NCBI GenBank assembly: GCA_003157175.1 | Contig: PMIQ01000148.1 | Span: 12,500 to 22,900, forward strand | DNA from: Chloroflexota bacterium | GTDB taxonomy: Bacteria > Chloroflexota > Limnocylindria > Limnocylindrales > CSP1-4 | Direction: 5' to 3' | Length of the DNA: 10,401 nucleotides | Part shown: positions 1 through 6,062 of the stretch, one piece after another | Numbering within the stretch: the stretch's first letter is position 1 | Layout: the number at the start of each line of letters is the position of its first letter | The notes under the pieces: model-generated | What the model was told of the DNA's origin: nothing | Database searches by the model: none | The model's input: only the letters and a program-made list of their open reading frames with translations | Made by a program: the position numbers and the translations under genes

Positions 1-102
1 GGGGGTCGCCGATGAGCTGCACCCTACTACGGCGCTGATCAGCAACCCGATCCCGATCACGGCGAGCGCCCTAGGCCGTGGGCGCATGTTGATTCGGTTC
101 AT
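1..102 (-). CDS. N-terminus of a secreted lipoprotein, probably an ABC-transporter substrate-binding protein (partial)
   Basis: The reverse strand reads from ATG (102..100) through 34 codons to the window edge without a stop. The peptide has a basic N-region (residues 1-11, rich in Arg), a hydrophobic core (12-26, ALAVIGIGLLISAVV) and a lipobox V-V-G-C with Cys28, followed by a Ser-rich tether (SSSATP). This is a textbook type II (lipoprotein) signal peptide, so the mature protein would be lipid-anchored on the outer face of the membrane. A GAGG Shine-Dalgarno (108-111) lies 5 bases before the ATG; Met6 is an alternative start. It lies downstream of, and on the same strand as, the split-transketolase operon. 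By analogy with sugar-catabolic loci it is most likely the solute-binding component of a sugar ABC importer. That role is inference: only the signal peptide is visible. Confidence 0.72.
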   Translation of the reverse strand, partial: MNRINMRPRPRALAVIGIGLLISAVVGCSSSATP

Positions 103-167
103 GTCAACCTCGATCTGATGCGATGACAAGCTCTGGCGCGATGAGAATCTGAACACGTTTGCGGCAT
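99..167 (-). CDS. Possible 22-codon leader ORF overlapping the lipoprotein start
   Basis: An ATG at 167..165 opens a 22-residue frame whose TGA (101..99) overlaps the lipoprotein ATG in an ATGA arrangement, which would allow translational coupling. The peptide is rich in Arg and His with two Cys (C-S-D-S-H-R-A-R-A-C-H-R) and resembles no protein I know. It is preceded by two copies of AAGGAGGTTG; the nearer AGGAGG is 11 bases from the ATG, a little long. A competing reading is a TTG start at 178..176, which gives a 24-codon frame in another phase ending just before the lipoprotein ATG. The strong ribosome-binding signal is real, but whether either short frame is translated cannot be decided from sequence. 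Confidence 0.3.
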   Translation of the reverse strand: MPQTCSDSHRARACHRIRSRLT

Positions 168-175
168 CCCTGGGT

Positions 176-195
176 CAACCTCCTTCAACCTCCTT
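176..195 (-). repeat. Tandem duplication of a 10-bp Shine-Dalgarno-bearing unit
   Basis: CAACCTCCTT occurs twice in perfect tandem (176-185 and 186-195). On the minus strand this is AAGGAGGTTG twice, each carrying a full AGGAGG (184..179 and 194..189). It lies in the leader of the lipoprotein gene, upstream of the short ORF. It could be a duplicated ribosome-binding site raising initiation, or a replication-slippage product. Confidence 0.5.
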
Positions 196-318
196 CTGGG
201 AAAGCCGAGAACGACGCGGCTGGTGGATCGAATGAACATCGCCGTCGCGTCACGTTTGCTCGGCGAGGGCTCCCTTGAGCAGGCCAATCTGTTTCCTTCT
301 CCAACCGACATGTCCGAG

Positions 319-1302
319 TCACGGCAGCGGAATCGCATGCGACGCGTGGCCCGGGGTGGTCCGTGCCTCGAGGAGAGCCTGGACCTGGTCGGCGACTCTG
401 GCCGCCGACAGGCCGTACAGCTCGAGCAACTCGCTGTTGGACGCCGACTCCCCGTACACATCCTGGAGCCCGATCCGCTTGACCAGGGTCGGGCGGTGCT
501 CCGAGAGGGTTTCGCTGACCGCACCGCCGAGGCCGCCGATCACCGTTCCTTCCTCGACGGTAACGACCATCCGGGTGCGATCCGCCGCCGCCACGATCGC
601 TGGCACGTCGAGCGGCTTGAGTGTCGGGACGTGCAGGACGTGGGCGGCAATGCCCCGCGCCGCAAGGAGGTCTGCGGCATCGACGACGCGCGGGGTCTGG
701 GTTCCGGTGCTGACGAGAGTGACGTCGCCGCCGTCGCGGACGACAACCGCCCGACCGGGAGCGAATACGTATGTCTCGTCGAACAGGCGCTGGGTCGCGT
801 CGCGGACGAGCCGGATGTAGACCGGGCCTTTGTAGCTGGCTGCCCATCGTAGAACCTGCTCGGCCTCGACGTCGTCACCGGGCGCGACGGTCACCATGCC
901 GGGCATTGCCCGCATGATCGGAAGGTCGTCTACGATGAGATGAGTCTTGCCGGCGACCCCGGTGAAGAGGCCGGCGTAGCCGCCGCAGATCTTGACGTTC
1001 AAGCCGGTCTGGGCGATGAGGACGCGGATCTGGTCGAGCGGGCGGACCACGACGAAGGCGACGAACGTGCTGACGAACGGCACGAACCCCGTCGTGGCCA
1101 AACCTGCTGCCACGCCGAGCATGTTCTGCTCGGCGAGACCCATCTCGAGGAAGCGGTCCGGATAGGCCTTCGCAAAGATGTCCGCCTTGGTCGAGCTCGC
1201 GGTGTCGGCGTCGAGCATGACGATCCGCGGATCGAGGCCGGCCAGCTCGGTGACCGTCTGGCCGAAGACATCGCGCATCGCGCGGCCCATCGGGAGGGTC
1301 AT
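319..1302 (-). CDS. Transketolase, C-terminal subunit (split transketolase)
   Basis: This 327-residue protein carries the pyrimidine-binding domain and the C-terminal domain of transketolase. With the N-terminal subunit it would transfer a two-carbon ketol unit between a ketose (phosphate) donor and an aldose acceptor using thiamine diphosphate in the cytoplasm. The pyrimidine domain fills about residues 1-170. MGLAEQNM contains Glu58, at the position of the conserved Glu that activates the ThDP aminopyrimidine. CGGYAGLFTGVAGKTH (106-121) with His121 and DDLPIMRAMPGM (125-136) are typical of split transketolases and DXS-like enzymes. The C-domain follows (about 185-315), with EEGTVIGGLGGAV at 250-262. 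The ATG (1302..1300) overlaps the TGA of the N-subunit gene in ATGA, with GGGAGG (1314..1309) 6 bases upstream, so the two halves are translationally coupled. The stop is at 321..319. Donor and acceptor specificity cannot be read; related split enzymes act in pentose, apiose and other sugar pathways. Confidence 0.93.
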   Translation of the reverse strand: MTLPMGRAMRDVFGQTVTELAGLDPRIVMLDADTASSTKADIFAKAYPDRFLEMGLAEQNMLGVAAGLATTGFVPFVSTFVAFVVVRPLDQIRVLIAQTGLNVKICGGYAGLFTGVAGKTHLIVDDLPIMRAMPGMVTVAPGDDVEAEQVLRWAASYKGPVYIRLVRDATQRLFDETYVFAPGRAVVVRDGGDVTLVSTGTQTPRVVDAADLLAARGIAAHVLHVPTLKPLDVPAIVAAADRTRMVVTVEEGTVIGGLGGAVSETLSEHRPTLVKRIGLQDVYGESASNSELLELYGLSAARVADQVQALLEARTTPGHASHAIPLP

Positions 1303-2183
1303 GCCGCGCCTCCCGCCGGGTTGGTGACGGGCTCGCCGAGCTCAGCCATCGCCGTGGCGAACTCGTCGGCGGTCAGCGTCCGGGTGTGCCAGTAGTAGCG
1401 GCCCTCCATGAAGGAGACACCACGGCCCTTGATCGTGTCGGCGATGATTGCGACTGGCCGGCCATCGCCGGCCGTCGCCTGCTCCAGCACTCGAACTACG
1501 GCCGCCATGTCGTGGCCGTCGACCTCGAGGACGCGCCAGCCGAACGCCGACCACTTCGCCGCCAGTTCGCCGGGCCAGGCGGGCGGCAGGCGGTCGTCGG
1601 GTTCTTCGCCCGGCCAGCCGTACTGCTGCAGCTTGTTGTAGTCCACGATGACGATGAGCTTGTCGAGGCCGTAGCGGGACGCGAGGAACGCAGCCTCCCA
1701 GACCTCTCCCTCCTGGCACTCGCCGTCGCCGAGCATGACGAACGTCCGTGCGTCGCGACCCGCGAGGCGGCATCCGAGGGCGATTCCGATGCCCGCCGAG
1801 ATTCCCATCCCGAGCGAGCCCGTGGACATGTCGAGGCCCGGCAGGCGCGTCATGTCTGGGTGGCCCTGCAGCCTCGATCCGAGCGAGTCGAAGGTCAGGA
1901 GCTCTTCGACGGGGAAGTAGCCGCGCAGAGCCAGGGCGGCGTACAGGCCGATCGACGAGTGGCCCTTCGAGAGGACGAAGCGATCTCGATCGGGCCAGTC
2001 CGGCTCATCAGGGCGAATGCGCATGACTTGGAAATAGAGGGCCGCGAGGATGTCCGCCGCGGACAGCGGCCCGCCGAGGTGGCCGGCCTTGGCCTGGTTG
2101 ACGCCGCGGATGACGCCGACCCGGATGCGTCGGGCCGCGTCCTCCAGACAGGCGAGATCGGCTACGTCGACGGTCGCAGCCAT
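1299..2183 (-). CDS. Transketolase, N-terminal (ThDP pyrophosphate-binding) subunit
   Basis: This 294-residue protein is the first half of a split transketolase and binds the diphosphate of ThDP with a divalent metal. Visible motifs are GHLGG (34-38, His35), SKGH (72-75, His75), GHP (107-109), TGSLGMG (121-127) and the thiamine motif beginning GDGECQEGE (152-160). Asp153 and Asn183 (in DYNKLQ, 181-186) have the 30-residue spacing of metal ligands in full-length transketolases. GRG (253-255) and Trp-His (265-266) are also family features. A longer open frame reaches 2321 but runs through the cupin gene and is not transketolase-like. The chosen ATG (2183..2181) is one base after the cupin TGA, and homology-like sequence (leucine-rich helix, then RIRVGVIRGVNQAKAGHLGG) starts right after it. 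Its own TGA overlaps the next gene's ATG. All expected active-site residues are present, so the heteromeric enzyme should be functional. Confidence 0.94.
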   Translation of the reverse strand: MAATVDVADLACLEDAARRIRVGVIRGVNQAKAGHLGGPLSAADILAALYFQVMRIRPDEPDWPDRDRFVLSKGHSSIGLYAALALRGYFPVEELLTFDSLGSRLQGHPDMTRLPGLDMSTGSLGMGISAGIGIALGCRLAGRDARTFVMLGDGECQEGEVWEAAFLASRYGLDKLIVIVDYNKLQQYGWPGEEPDDRLPPAWPGELAAKWSAFGWRVLEVDGHDMAAVVRVLEQATAGDGRPVAIIADTIKGRGVSFMEGRYYWHTRTLTADEFATAMAELGEPVTNPAGGAA

Positions 2184-2184
2184 G

Positions 2185-2577
2185 TCAGGCGCCCTGCTCG
2201 CCCTGGCCGCGCTCGTAGCCGCCCGGCCCGATGGGGGGCGAGTAGACACAAACCACCTCCAGCGGCTCGGGGCCGTCCGACTCGGTCGCGTGGTGTGTGC
2301 CGATCGGAATCCAGACGGCAACGCCGGGCTCCAGGTCCGCGGAGGCCTCGGGCGTCACGAGGCGTCCGCGACCGGAGATCACGTACACGATCTCTTCTTC
2401 ATGCTCGTGCACGTGCCCGTCCGACTTCGAGCCAGGCGGGAACACGGACACGCTCACCGTGAGGTGCCGCGCCGGGCTGTTCTCGGGCCCGATGTAGAAG
2501 AACTGGTCGCGTCCGGGAAGCGGAAAGACCTTCGCTTCCGACCGCCGAACCGCCTTCAATACGACAGTTTCCTTCAC
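2185..2577 (-). CDS. Small single-domain cupin protein
   Basis: A 130-residue protein with one cupin beta-barrel. Cupin motif 1 is visible as GHVHEHEEEIVYVISG (54-69). His55, His57 and Glu62 fit the G(X)5HXH(X)3-4E(X)6G pattern and would hold a metal. Motif 2 is GVAVWIPIGTHH (85-96) with His95 or His96 as the fourth ligand. No DNA-binding domain or signal peptide is present, so it is a stand-alone cytoplasmic cupin. Members of this class include sugar isomerases/epimerases, dioxygenases and ligand-binding proteins, and I cannot choose between them. It is first in the operon: its TGA is one base from the transketolase N-subunit ATG. That placement suggests it acts on the same sugar, for example as a mutarotase- or isomerase-like enzyme (inference). 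The start is GTG (2577..2575) with only a weak purine stretch upstream. It lies opposite mmsA across a shared control region. Confidence 0.88.
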   Translation of the reverse strand: MKETVVLKAVRRSEAKVFPLPGRDQFFYIGPENSPARHLTVSVSVFPPGSKSDGHVHEHEEEIVYVISGRGRLVTPEASADLEPGVAVWIPIGTHHATESDGPEPLEVVCVYSPPIGPGGYERGQGEQGA

Positions 2578-3052
2578 GACACCGGCCTGTCTTCGCAGTA
2601 GGGCGCGGACCAGGCGCTCATCACCACGCGCCTTGTACGCGCCGATTGACCTGGAGCATTCTTAGGTCCGATACCCCGTAACCGGTCGCGGCTGAGGAGG
2701 TGCTGGACCTGAGCCTCTCGCCTTTGTCGGTCGATACTTGCCCCGATTGGGGAGTAATAACGGTACCGGTAACGTTCTCATAAGGGCCGAATGTCACATT
2801 CCTCATGGAACCCTCGGCTCTGGCGGGTCGAACCGTACCCAGAGCTCACTTAGGGTCGACGGCTGAATTCGCCGGACACAATCCGCGGACCGTTAGCACC
2901 GGAGCGCCGTCGATGACGCGAGATCAACGCAAATCCACCGCTGGTGAGCACTGAGACGAGTTGGAAAAGGGCTTCGCAATTCTCGGTCGCGGTTTCGGCC
3001 AGGCATGCGGAGCGATCGCTGGGGAGCACTTACAAGCCCCAAGGAGAGAACG
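2578..3052. promoter_or_regulatory. Divergent control region between the cupin-transketolase operon and mmsA
   Basis: This 475-base stretch separates two genes that read away from each other, so both promoters should lie here. It is locally more AT-rich around 2735-2800. It contains the 18-bp palindrome at 2759-2776, a CCCC-GATT-GGGG dyad just before it (2741-2752), and a 7-bp inverted repeat GCTCTGG/CCAGAGC (2817-2823 and 2839-2845) in what would be the mmsA leader. I could not identify a convincing -35/-10 pair on either strand. The mmsA Shine-Dalgarno AAGGAGAG (3041-3048) ends the region. Short open frames inside it look like chance. Confidence 0.6.
2759..2776. promoter_or_regulatory. LacI-family-like operator palindrome
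   Basis: The sequence is AACGGTACC followed by GGTAACGTT. The two 9-base halves are reverse complements except for one position (G versus T), and the centre is a CG step inside ACCGGT. An 18-bp A/T-flanked palindrome with a central CG is typical of LacI-family sugar repressors. The core TTACCGGTAA-like pattern recalls the E. coli gluconate repressor (GntR) operator as I remember it. Its place between two divergent catabolic genes fits a shared operator. No regulator gene is in the window, so the binding protein is unknown. Confidence 0.5.
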
Positions 3053-4606
3053 ATGACTTCGCCGACCACCCAGCCCCCCGGCCCTGCCGAGGCCGCCGAC
3101 CAGTCCACCACCCCGATCCTGAGCCACTGGATCGACGGCCGGCCGGTCGAGGTGCTTCGCGAGCGCACGGGCGCAGTCCACGACCCTTCGAGCGGCGCGG
3201 TCATCGCCCGGGTTCCGCGCGGCGGGGCAGCCGAGGTCGACGCGGCCGTCAGCGCCGCACGGCGGGCATTCCCGGCCTGGCGCGACATGCCGCTGATGGC
3301 TCGCAGCCAGATCTTCTTCGCGTATCGAGAATTGGTGCATCGGCACCGAATGGACCTCGCGGCGCTGATCACGCGGGACCACGGCAAGACTCTTCCCGAC
3401 GCTCTCGGTGAGGTGATGCGAGGCCTCGAGACAGTCGAGTTCGCCTGCGGGCTGCCAATCCACCTGGCCGGATTGAACACGCCAAATGTCTCGACCAGGG
3501 TCGATGCGCATACGCTCCGCCAGCCGTTGGGCGTGGCCGCGGGCATCACCCCGTTCAACTTCCCGGTGATGGTCCCGATGTGGATCTACCCGATCGCCAT
3601 GGCCTGCGGGAACACGTTCGTGTGGAAGCCCTCCTCGCACACGCCTGGCGCAACGCAGCTCCAGGCCGAGCTGTGGAAGGAGGCCGGGCTGCCCGACGGC
3701 GTCTTCAACATCGTGTACGGCGGCCGCGAGGCCGTTGACGCCATCCTCGAGCATCCCGGCATAGACGCCATCCAGTTCGTCGGCTCGACCCCGGTTGGCC
3801 GCCACGTCTACGAGACGGGCGTCAAGAACGGCAAGCGCGTTGGCGCCTACACCGCCGCCAAGAACGCCATGGTCGTCCTGCCGGACGCCGACATGGAGCT
3901 CGCCGCCGACGCTGCGGTGGCGGCCGGCTACGGCTCCGCCGGCGAGCGCTGCATGGCCCAGACCCTGGTCATCGCCGTCGGCGACGCCGCAGACCGGCTG
4001 CTGCCGCTCATGGAGCAGCGCATCGGCAGGCTCAAGATCGGGCCAGGCATGGATCCGGATGTCGACATGGGCCCCATATACTCGGCCGAGCACCGCGCCT
4101 CGATTATCGACTGGATCGACAAGGGCGTCGCCGAGGGTGCGGAACTCGTCAACGACGGCCGGCCGTTCCATGTGGCCGAGCATCCGGAGGGCTACTTCAT
4201 GGGCGTGACCTTGTTCGACCACGTGACGCCTGAGATGGAGATCTACCGCGAGGAGATCTTCGGGCCGGTGCTCGGGATCGTCCGCGCCACGACCTATGAC
4301 GAAGCGCTGTCGATGGTCAACGGTCACCAGTACGGCAACGGCACAGCGATATTCACCACCGACGGCGGAGCGGCTCGCCGCTTCGAGCTGGAGGCGGACG
4401 TACCGATGATCGGCATCAACGTGCCCATCCCAGTACCGGCGGGCTACCTCTCGTTCGGCGGAACGCGCGGCTCGGCTTTCGGCGACCTCAAGATGCGCGG
4501 CGAGGACGGCGTCCGCTTCTTCACCCAGCAGAAGATGGTCACCGTCCGCTGGCCGGAACCCGGGCGTCGGGAGGCCCTCAGCCTGGTGTTCCCAGGCAAT
4601 CGCTAG
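3053..4606 (+). CDS. mmsA: CoA-acylating methylmalonate/malonate-semialdehyde dehydrogenase
   Basis: A 517-residue aldehyde dehydrogenase of the MmsA/IolA type. These enzymes oxidise methylmalonate semialdehyde or malonate semialdehyde with NAD+ and CoA, releasing CO2 and forming propionyl-CoA or acetyl-CoA. Visible features are GEVMRGLETVEFA (119-131) with Arg123 conserved in this subfamily, ITPFNFPVMVP (165-175), WKPS (191-194), and FVGSTPVG (242-249). The catalytic Cys300 lies in GSAGERCMA, preceded by Arg299. EEIFGPVLG follows, and then the family's C-terminal INVPIPVP and F-x-Q-Q-K-M-V-T-V-R-W end. The general-base Glu of ordinary aldehyde dehydrogenases (in ELGGK) is absent: the matching stretch is YTAAKN (266-271), as expected for CoA-acylating members. 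The start ATG at 3053 has AAGGAGAG 4-5 bases upstream; a frame extension to 3005 lacks a ribosome-binding site. The N-terminus is slightly longer than usual. The paralogue's true substrate (valine, inositol or another sugar-derived semialdehyde) is not decided by sequence. Confidence 0.93.
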   Translation: MTSPTTQPPGPAEAADQSTTPILSHWIDGRPVEVLRERTGAVHDPSSGAVIARVPRGGAAEVDAAVSAARRAFPAWRDMPLMARSQIFFAYRELVHRHRMDLAALITRDHGKTLPDALGEVMRGLETVEFACGLPIHLAGLNTPNVSTRVDAHTLRQPLGVAAGITPFNFPVMVPMWIYPIAMACGNTFVWKPSSHTPGATQLQAELWKEAGLPDGVFNIVYGGREAVDAILEHPGIDAIQFVGSTPVGRHVYETGVKNGKRVGAYTAAKNAMVVLPDADMELAADAAVAAGYGSAGERCMAQTLVIAVGDAADRLLPLMEQRIGRLKIGPGMDPDVDMGPIYSAEHRASIIDWIDKGVAEGAELVNDGRPFHVAEHPEGYFMGVTLFDHVTPEMEIYREEIFGPVLGIVRATTYDEALSMVNGHQYGNGTAIFTTDGGAARRFELEADVPMIGINVPIPVPAGYLSFGGTRGSAFGDLKMRGEDGVRFFTQQKMVTVRWPEPGRREALSLVFPGNR

Positions 4607-4705
4607 ATGAGGCGACCTTTGGTTCGGACGCTCCACCTGCAGGCCGTGAACGTGGACAACCGGCGCGAGTTTTCCCGGCGGGGGATCTATGGCTTCCAGG
4701 CCCAC

Positions 4706-4720
4706 CGTCATGGGATGACG
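4706..4720. promoter_or_regulatory. 15-bp palindrome, possible operator
   Basis: CGTCAT and ATGACG flank a GGG centre, giving a perfect 6+3+6 dyad about 140 bases before the SDR start. It resembles a dimeric repressor site in form, but no known family consensus is matched. Confidence 0.3.
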
Positions 4721-4768
4721 TCGAGCGGCGGAAACCTTAGTGACCCAATTTCCGGGCTCATTCGATCC

Positions 4769-4789
4769 GCGCGGGCTCCGAGCCCGCGC
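4769..4789 (+). terminator. Hairpin after mmsA, probable transcription terminator
   Basis: GCGCGGGCT (4769-4777) and AGCCCGCGC (4781-4789) form a perfect 9-bp GC-rich stem with a 3-base loop, 160 bases after the mmsA stop. No T-run follows, so it is a stem-only terminator at best. It could instead be part of the structured leader of the next gene. Confidence 0.4.
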
Positions 4790-4809
4790 TAACAATCGGG
4801 ACCAAACCC

Positions 4810-4840
4810 GGCTCGCCGTGCAAGGCGAGGCGGGCGAGCC
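4810..4840 (+). promoter_or_regulatory. Competing hairpins just before the SDR ribosome-binding site
   Basis: GGCTCGCC (4810-4817) can pair fully with GGCGAGCC (4833-4840), or through its CTCGCC with GGCGAG (4824-4829). The two pairings exclude each other. The region ends 7 bases before the Shine-Dalgarno AGGAGG (4847-4852) of the SDR gene, so folding could affect initiation. Low-complexity GC repeats could produce this by chance. Confidence 0.3.
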
Positions 4841-4858
4841 AAGAACAGGAGGATCAGG

Positions 4859-5635
4859 ATGTTCGAGTTGACAGGAAAACGCGCGGTGATCACCGGCATC
4901 TCCCGGGGAATCGGTCAGGCCGCCGCGGTGGCCCTTGCCAAGGCAGGTGCCGATGTTGCAGGTCTTTACCAAAACGATGCTGAGGGAGCGGAGGCTTCCC
5001 GGCAGGCCATCGAGGCATGCGGGAGACGAGCTCTAATAATGCGCGGCAGCACGGCAGACTCGGCGACTATCGACGAGCTGGCGGCCTCGGTTACAGACAA
5101 ATGGGGCGGGATCGACATCTGGATCAACAACGCCGCACGACTGTTGGTGCGGCCGATATTGTCGATGACCGATGCAGACTGGCATGAGCTGCTGTCAGTC
5201 AATCTGTTCGGGTACATCTGGGGCTGTCGCGCTGCGGCACGGCAGATGGTGACCCAAGGCAGCGGTCGCATAATAAACGTCACGTCAATCGTCGACATTC
5301 AGCCGTCCAGCAATATGTCGGCATACATCTGCGCAAAGGGCGGCATTGTCACGTTGACCAAGGAGTTGGCCCTGGAGCTCGCTCCATTCGGTATCACCGT
5401 CAACGCGATCGCTCCAGGAGCGACCGACACCCCTCTGAACCTCAAGGCGCATACACCCGAAGTCAGACGTGTATATGGACAACGCATAGCTCTGGGTCGG
5501 TATGCCACCTCGGAAGATATCGCCGATCCAATTGTCTTCCTCGCGTCAGACGCTGCGCGGTACATGACCGGTCACGAACTGCTCGTCGATGGAGGTATGA
5601 CTATCAATGGAACGGTCGGGCATGCTCTCTCCTAG
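4859..5635 (+). CDS. Short-chain dehydrogenase/reductase (SDR), classical type
   Basis: A 258-residue classical SDR, which would oxidise or reduce a hydroxyl/carbonyl group with NAD(P)(H) in the cytoplasm. Motifs in order: cofactor loop TGISRGIG (12-19), NNA (90-92), Asn115 in VNLFG, catalytic Ser143, Tyr156 and Lys160 (YICAK), then the APGATDTP segment (185-192) and the C-terminal GHELLVDGGMTING (238-251) that closes classical SDRs. Length and all four catalytic residues are normal. No Asp follows strand 2 (AGLYQNDAEG), so coenzyme choice is open. AGGAGG (4847-4852) sits 6 bases before the ATG. The gene stands alone between a hairpin-rich leader and a 427-base gene-poor stretch. Codons such as ATA, CTA, TTA-like AT-ending forms and TAT appear more often than in mmsA or the flavoprotein gene, hinting at separate acquisition. 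The substrate may be a sugar, polyol or 3-oxoacyl compound. Confidence 0.92.
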   Translation: MFELTGKRAVITGISRGIGQAAAVALAKAGADVAGLYQNDAEGAEASRQAIEACGRRALIMRGSTADSATIDELAASVTDKWGGIDIWINNAARLLVRPILSMTDADWHELLSVNLFGYIWGCRAAARQMVTQGSGRIINVTSIVDIQPSSNMSAYICAKGGIVTLTKELALELAPFGITVNAIAPGATDTPLNLKAHTPEVRRVYGQRIALGRYATSEDIADPIVFLASDAARYMTGHELLVDGGMTINGTVGHALS

Positions 5636-6062
5636 CGGTTCGAGGACGGCTCGTCGCGGGAGCTGAGCGAACTCCAATAGGAGCGAGCTGAACTGCCCCA
5701 CCCCACATCGAAGCGACGCGTTTCGTCGACGGTGCGCTAGCTCGATCCCGATGCTCGCAGGATGATGCCGGGCCTTACCCTGGGCCATGGCCGCGGGCAC
5801 CGGTACCGGGCGATGCTCGAAGAGACCGCGTACGGCGTCCGCAACATCCTCGGGGCATTCGATACCGCCGGGGCATCTCAATGTCGGAAACGATCTGGGT
5901 CCAGAGTGGACCCTTCGCTCCCCCGCCGAGGGCAAGCAGCCGTCACGGGCATGCCCCAGCTCGGGCGGTGCGAGAGAACCCTGAGCGTGGGCGCGCGCAT
6001 TGGAGCGTGGATTGCCGGTCTCGATTGGGGCATGTCCATCGCGTTGGTACAGGCGAGCGGCC
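5636..6062. other. Gene-poor stretch between the SDR and the DMT transporter
   Basis: In 427 bases I find no recognisable gene on either strand. Several frames are open, including a long minus-strand one crossing the whole stretch, but their translations are Arg/Pro/Ala-rich and match no family I know. A GGGCATGCCC palindrome lies at 5947-5956. The promoter for the transporter may be here, but no clear -35/-10 pair is visible. Confidence 0.5.

Noticed and set aside
1299..2321. The longer start at 2321 for the transketolase N-subunit
   Set aside because: The extra 46 codons lie inside the cupin gene in another phase and are not transketolase-like. The ATG at 2183 is correctly placed after the cupin stop.
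2646..2674. TTGACC with a 17-base spacer to CGATAC as a promoter
   Set aside because: The spacing is right but the -10 hexamer matches the consensus at essentially one position.
2621..2806. A 61-codon minus-strand open frame upstream of the cupin gene
   Set aside because: It covers the putative operator and promoter area, and its translation resembles nothing I know. More likely chance, though a small leader protein cannot be fully excluded.
4607..4792. A 61-codon open frame starting directly after the mmsA stop
   Set aside because: It runs through the palindrome and the terminator-like hairpin, has no Shine-Dalgarno of its own and no recognisable sequence.
2924..4972. A 682-codon open frame on the minus strand opposite mmsA
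   Set aside because: It is antisense to a clear aldehyde dehydrogenase. Its translation is Arg/His/Asp-rich without any fold motif, typical of the shadow frame of a GC-rich gene.
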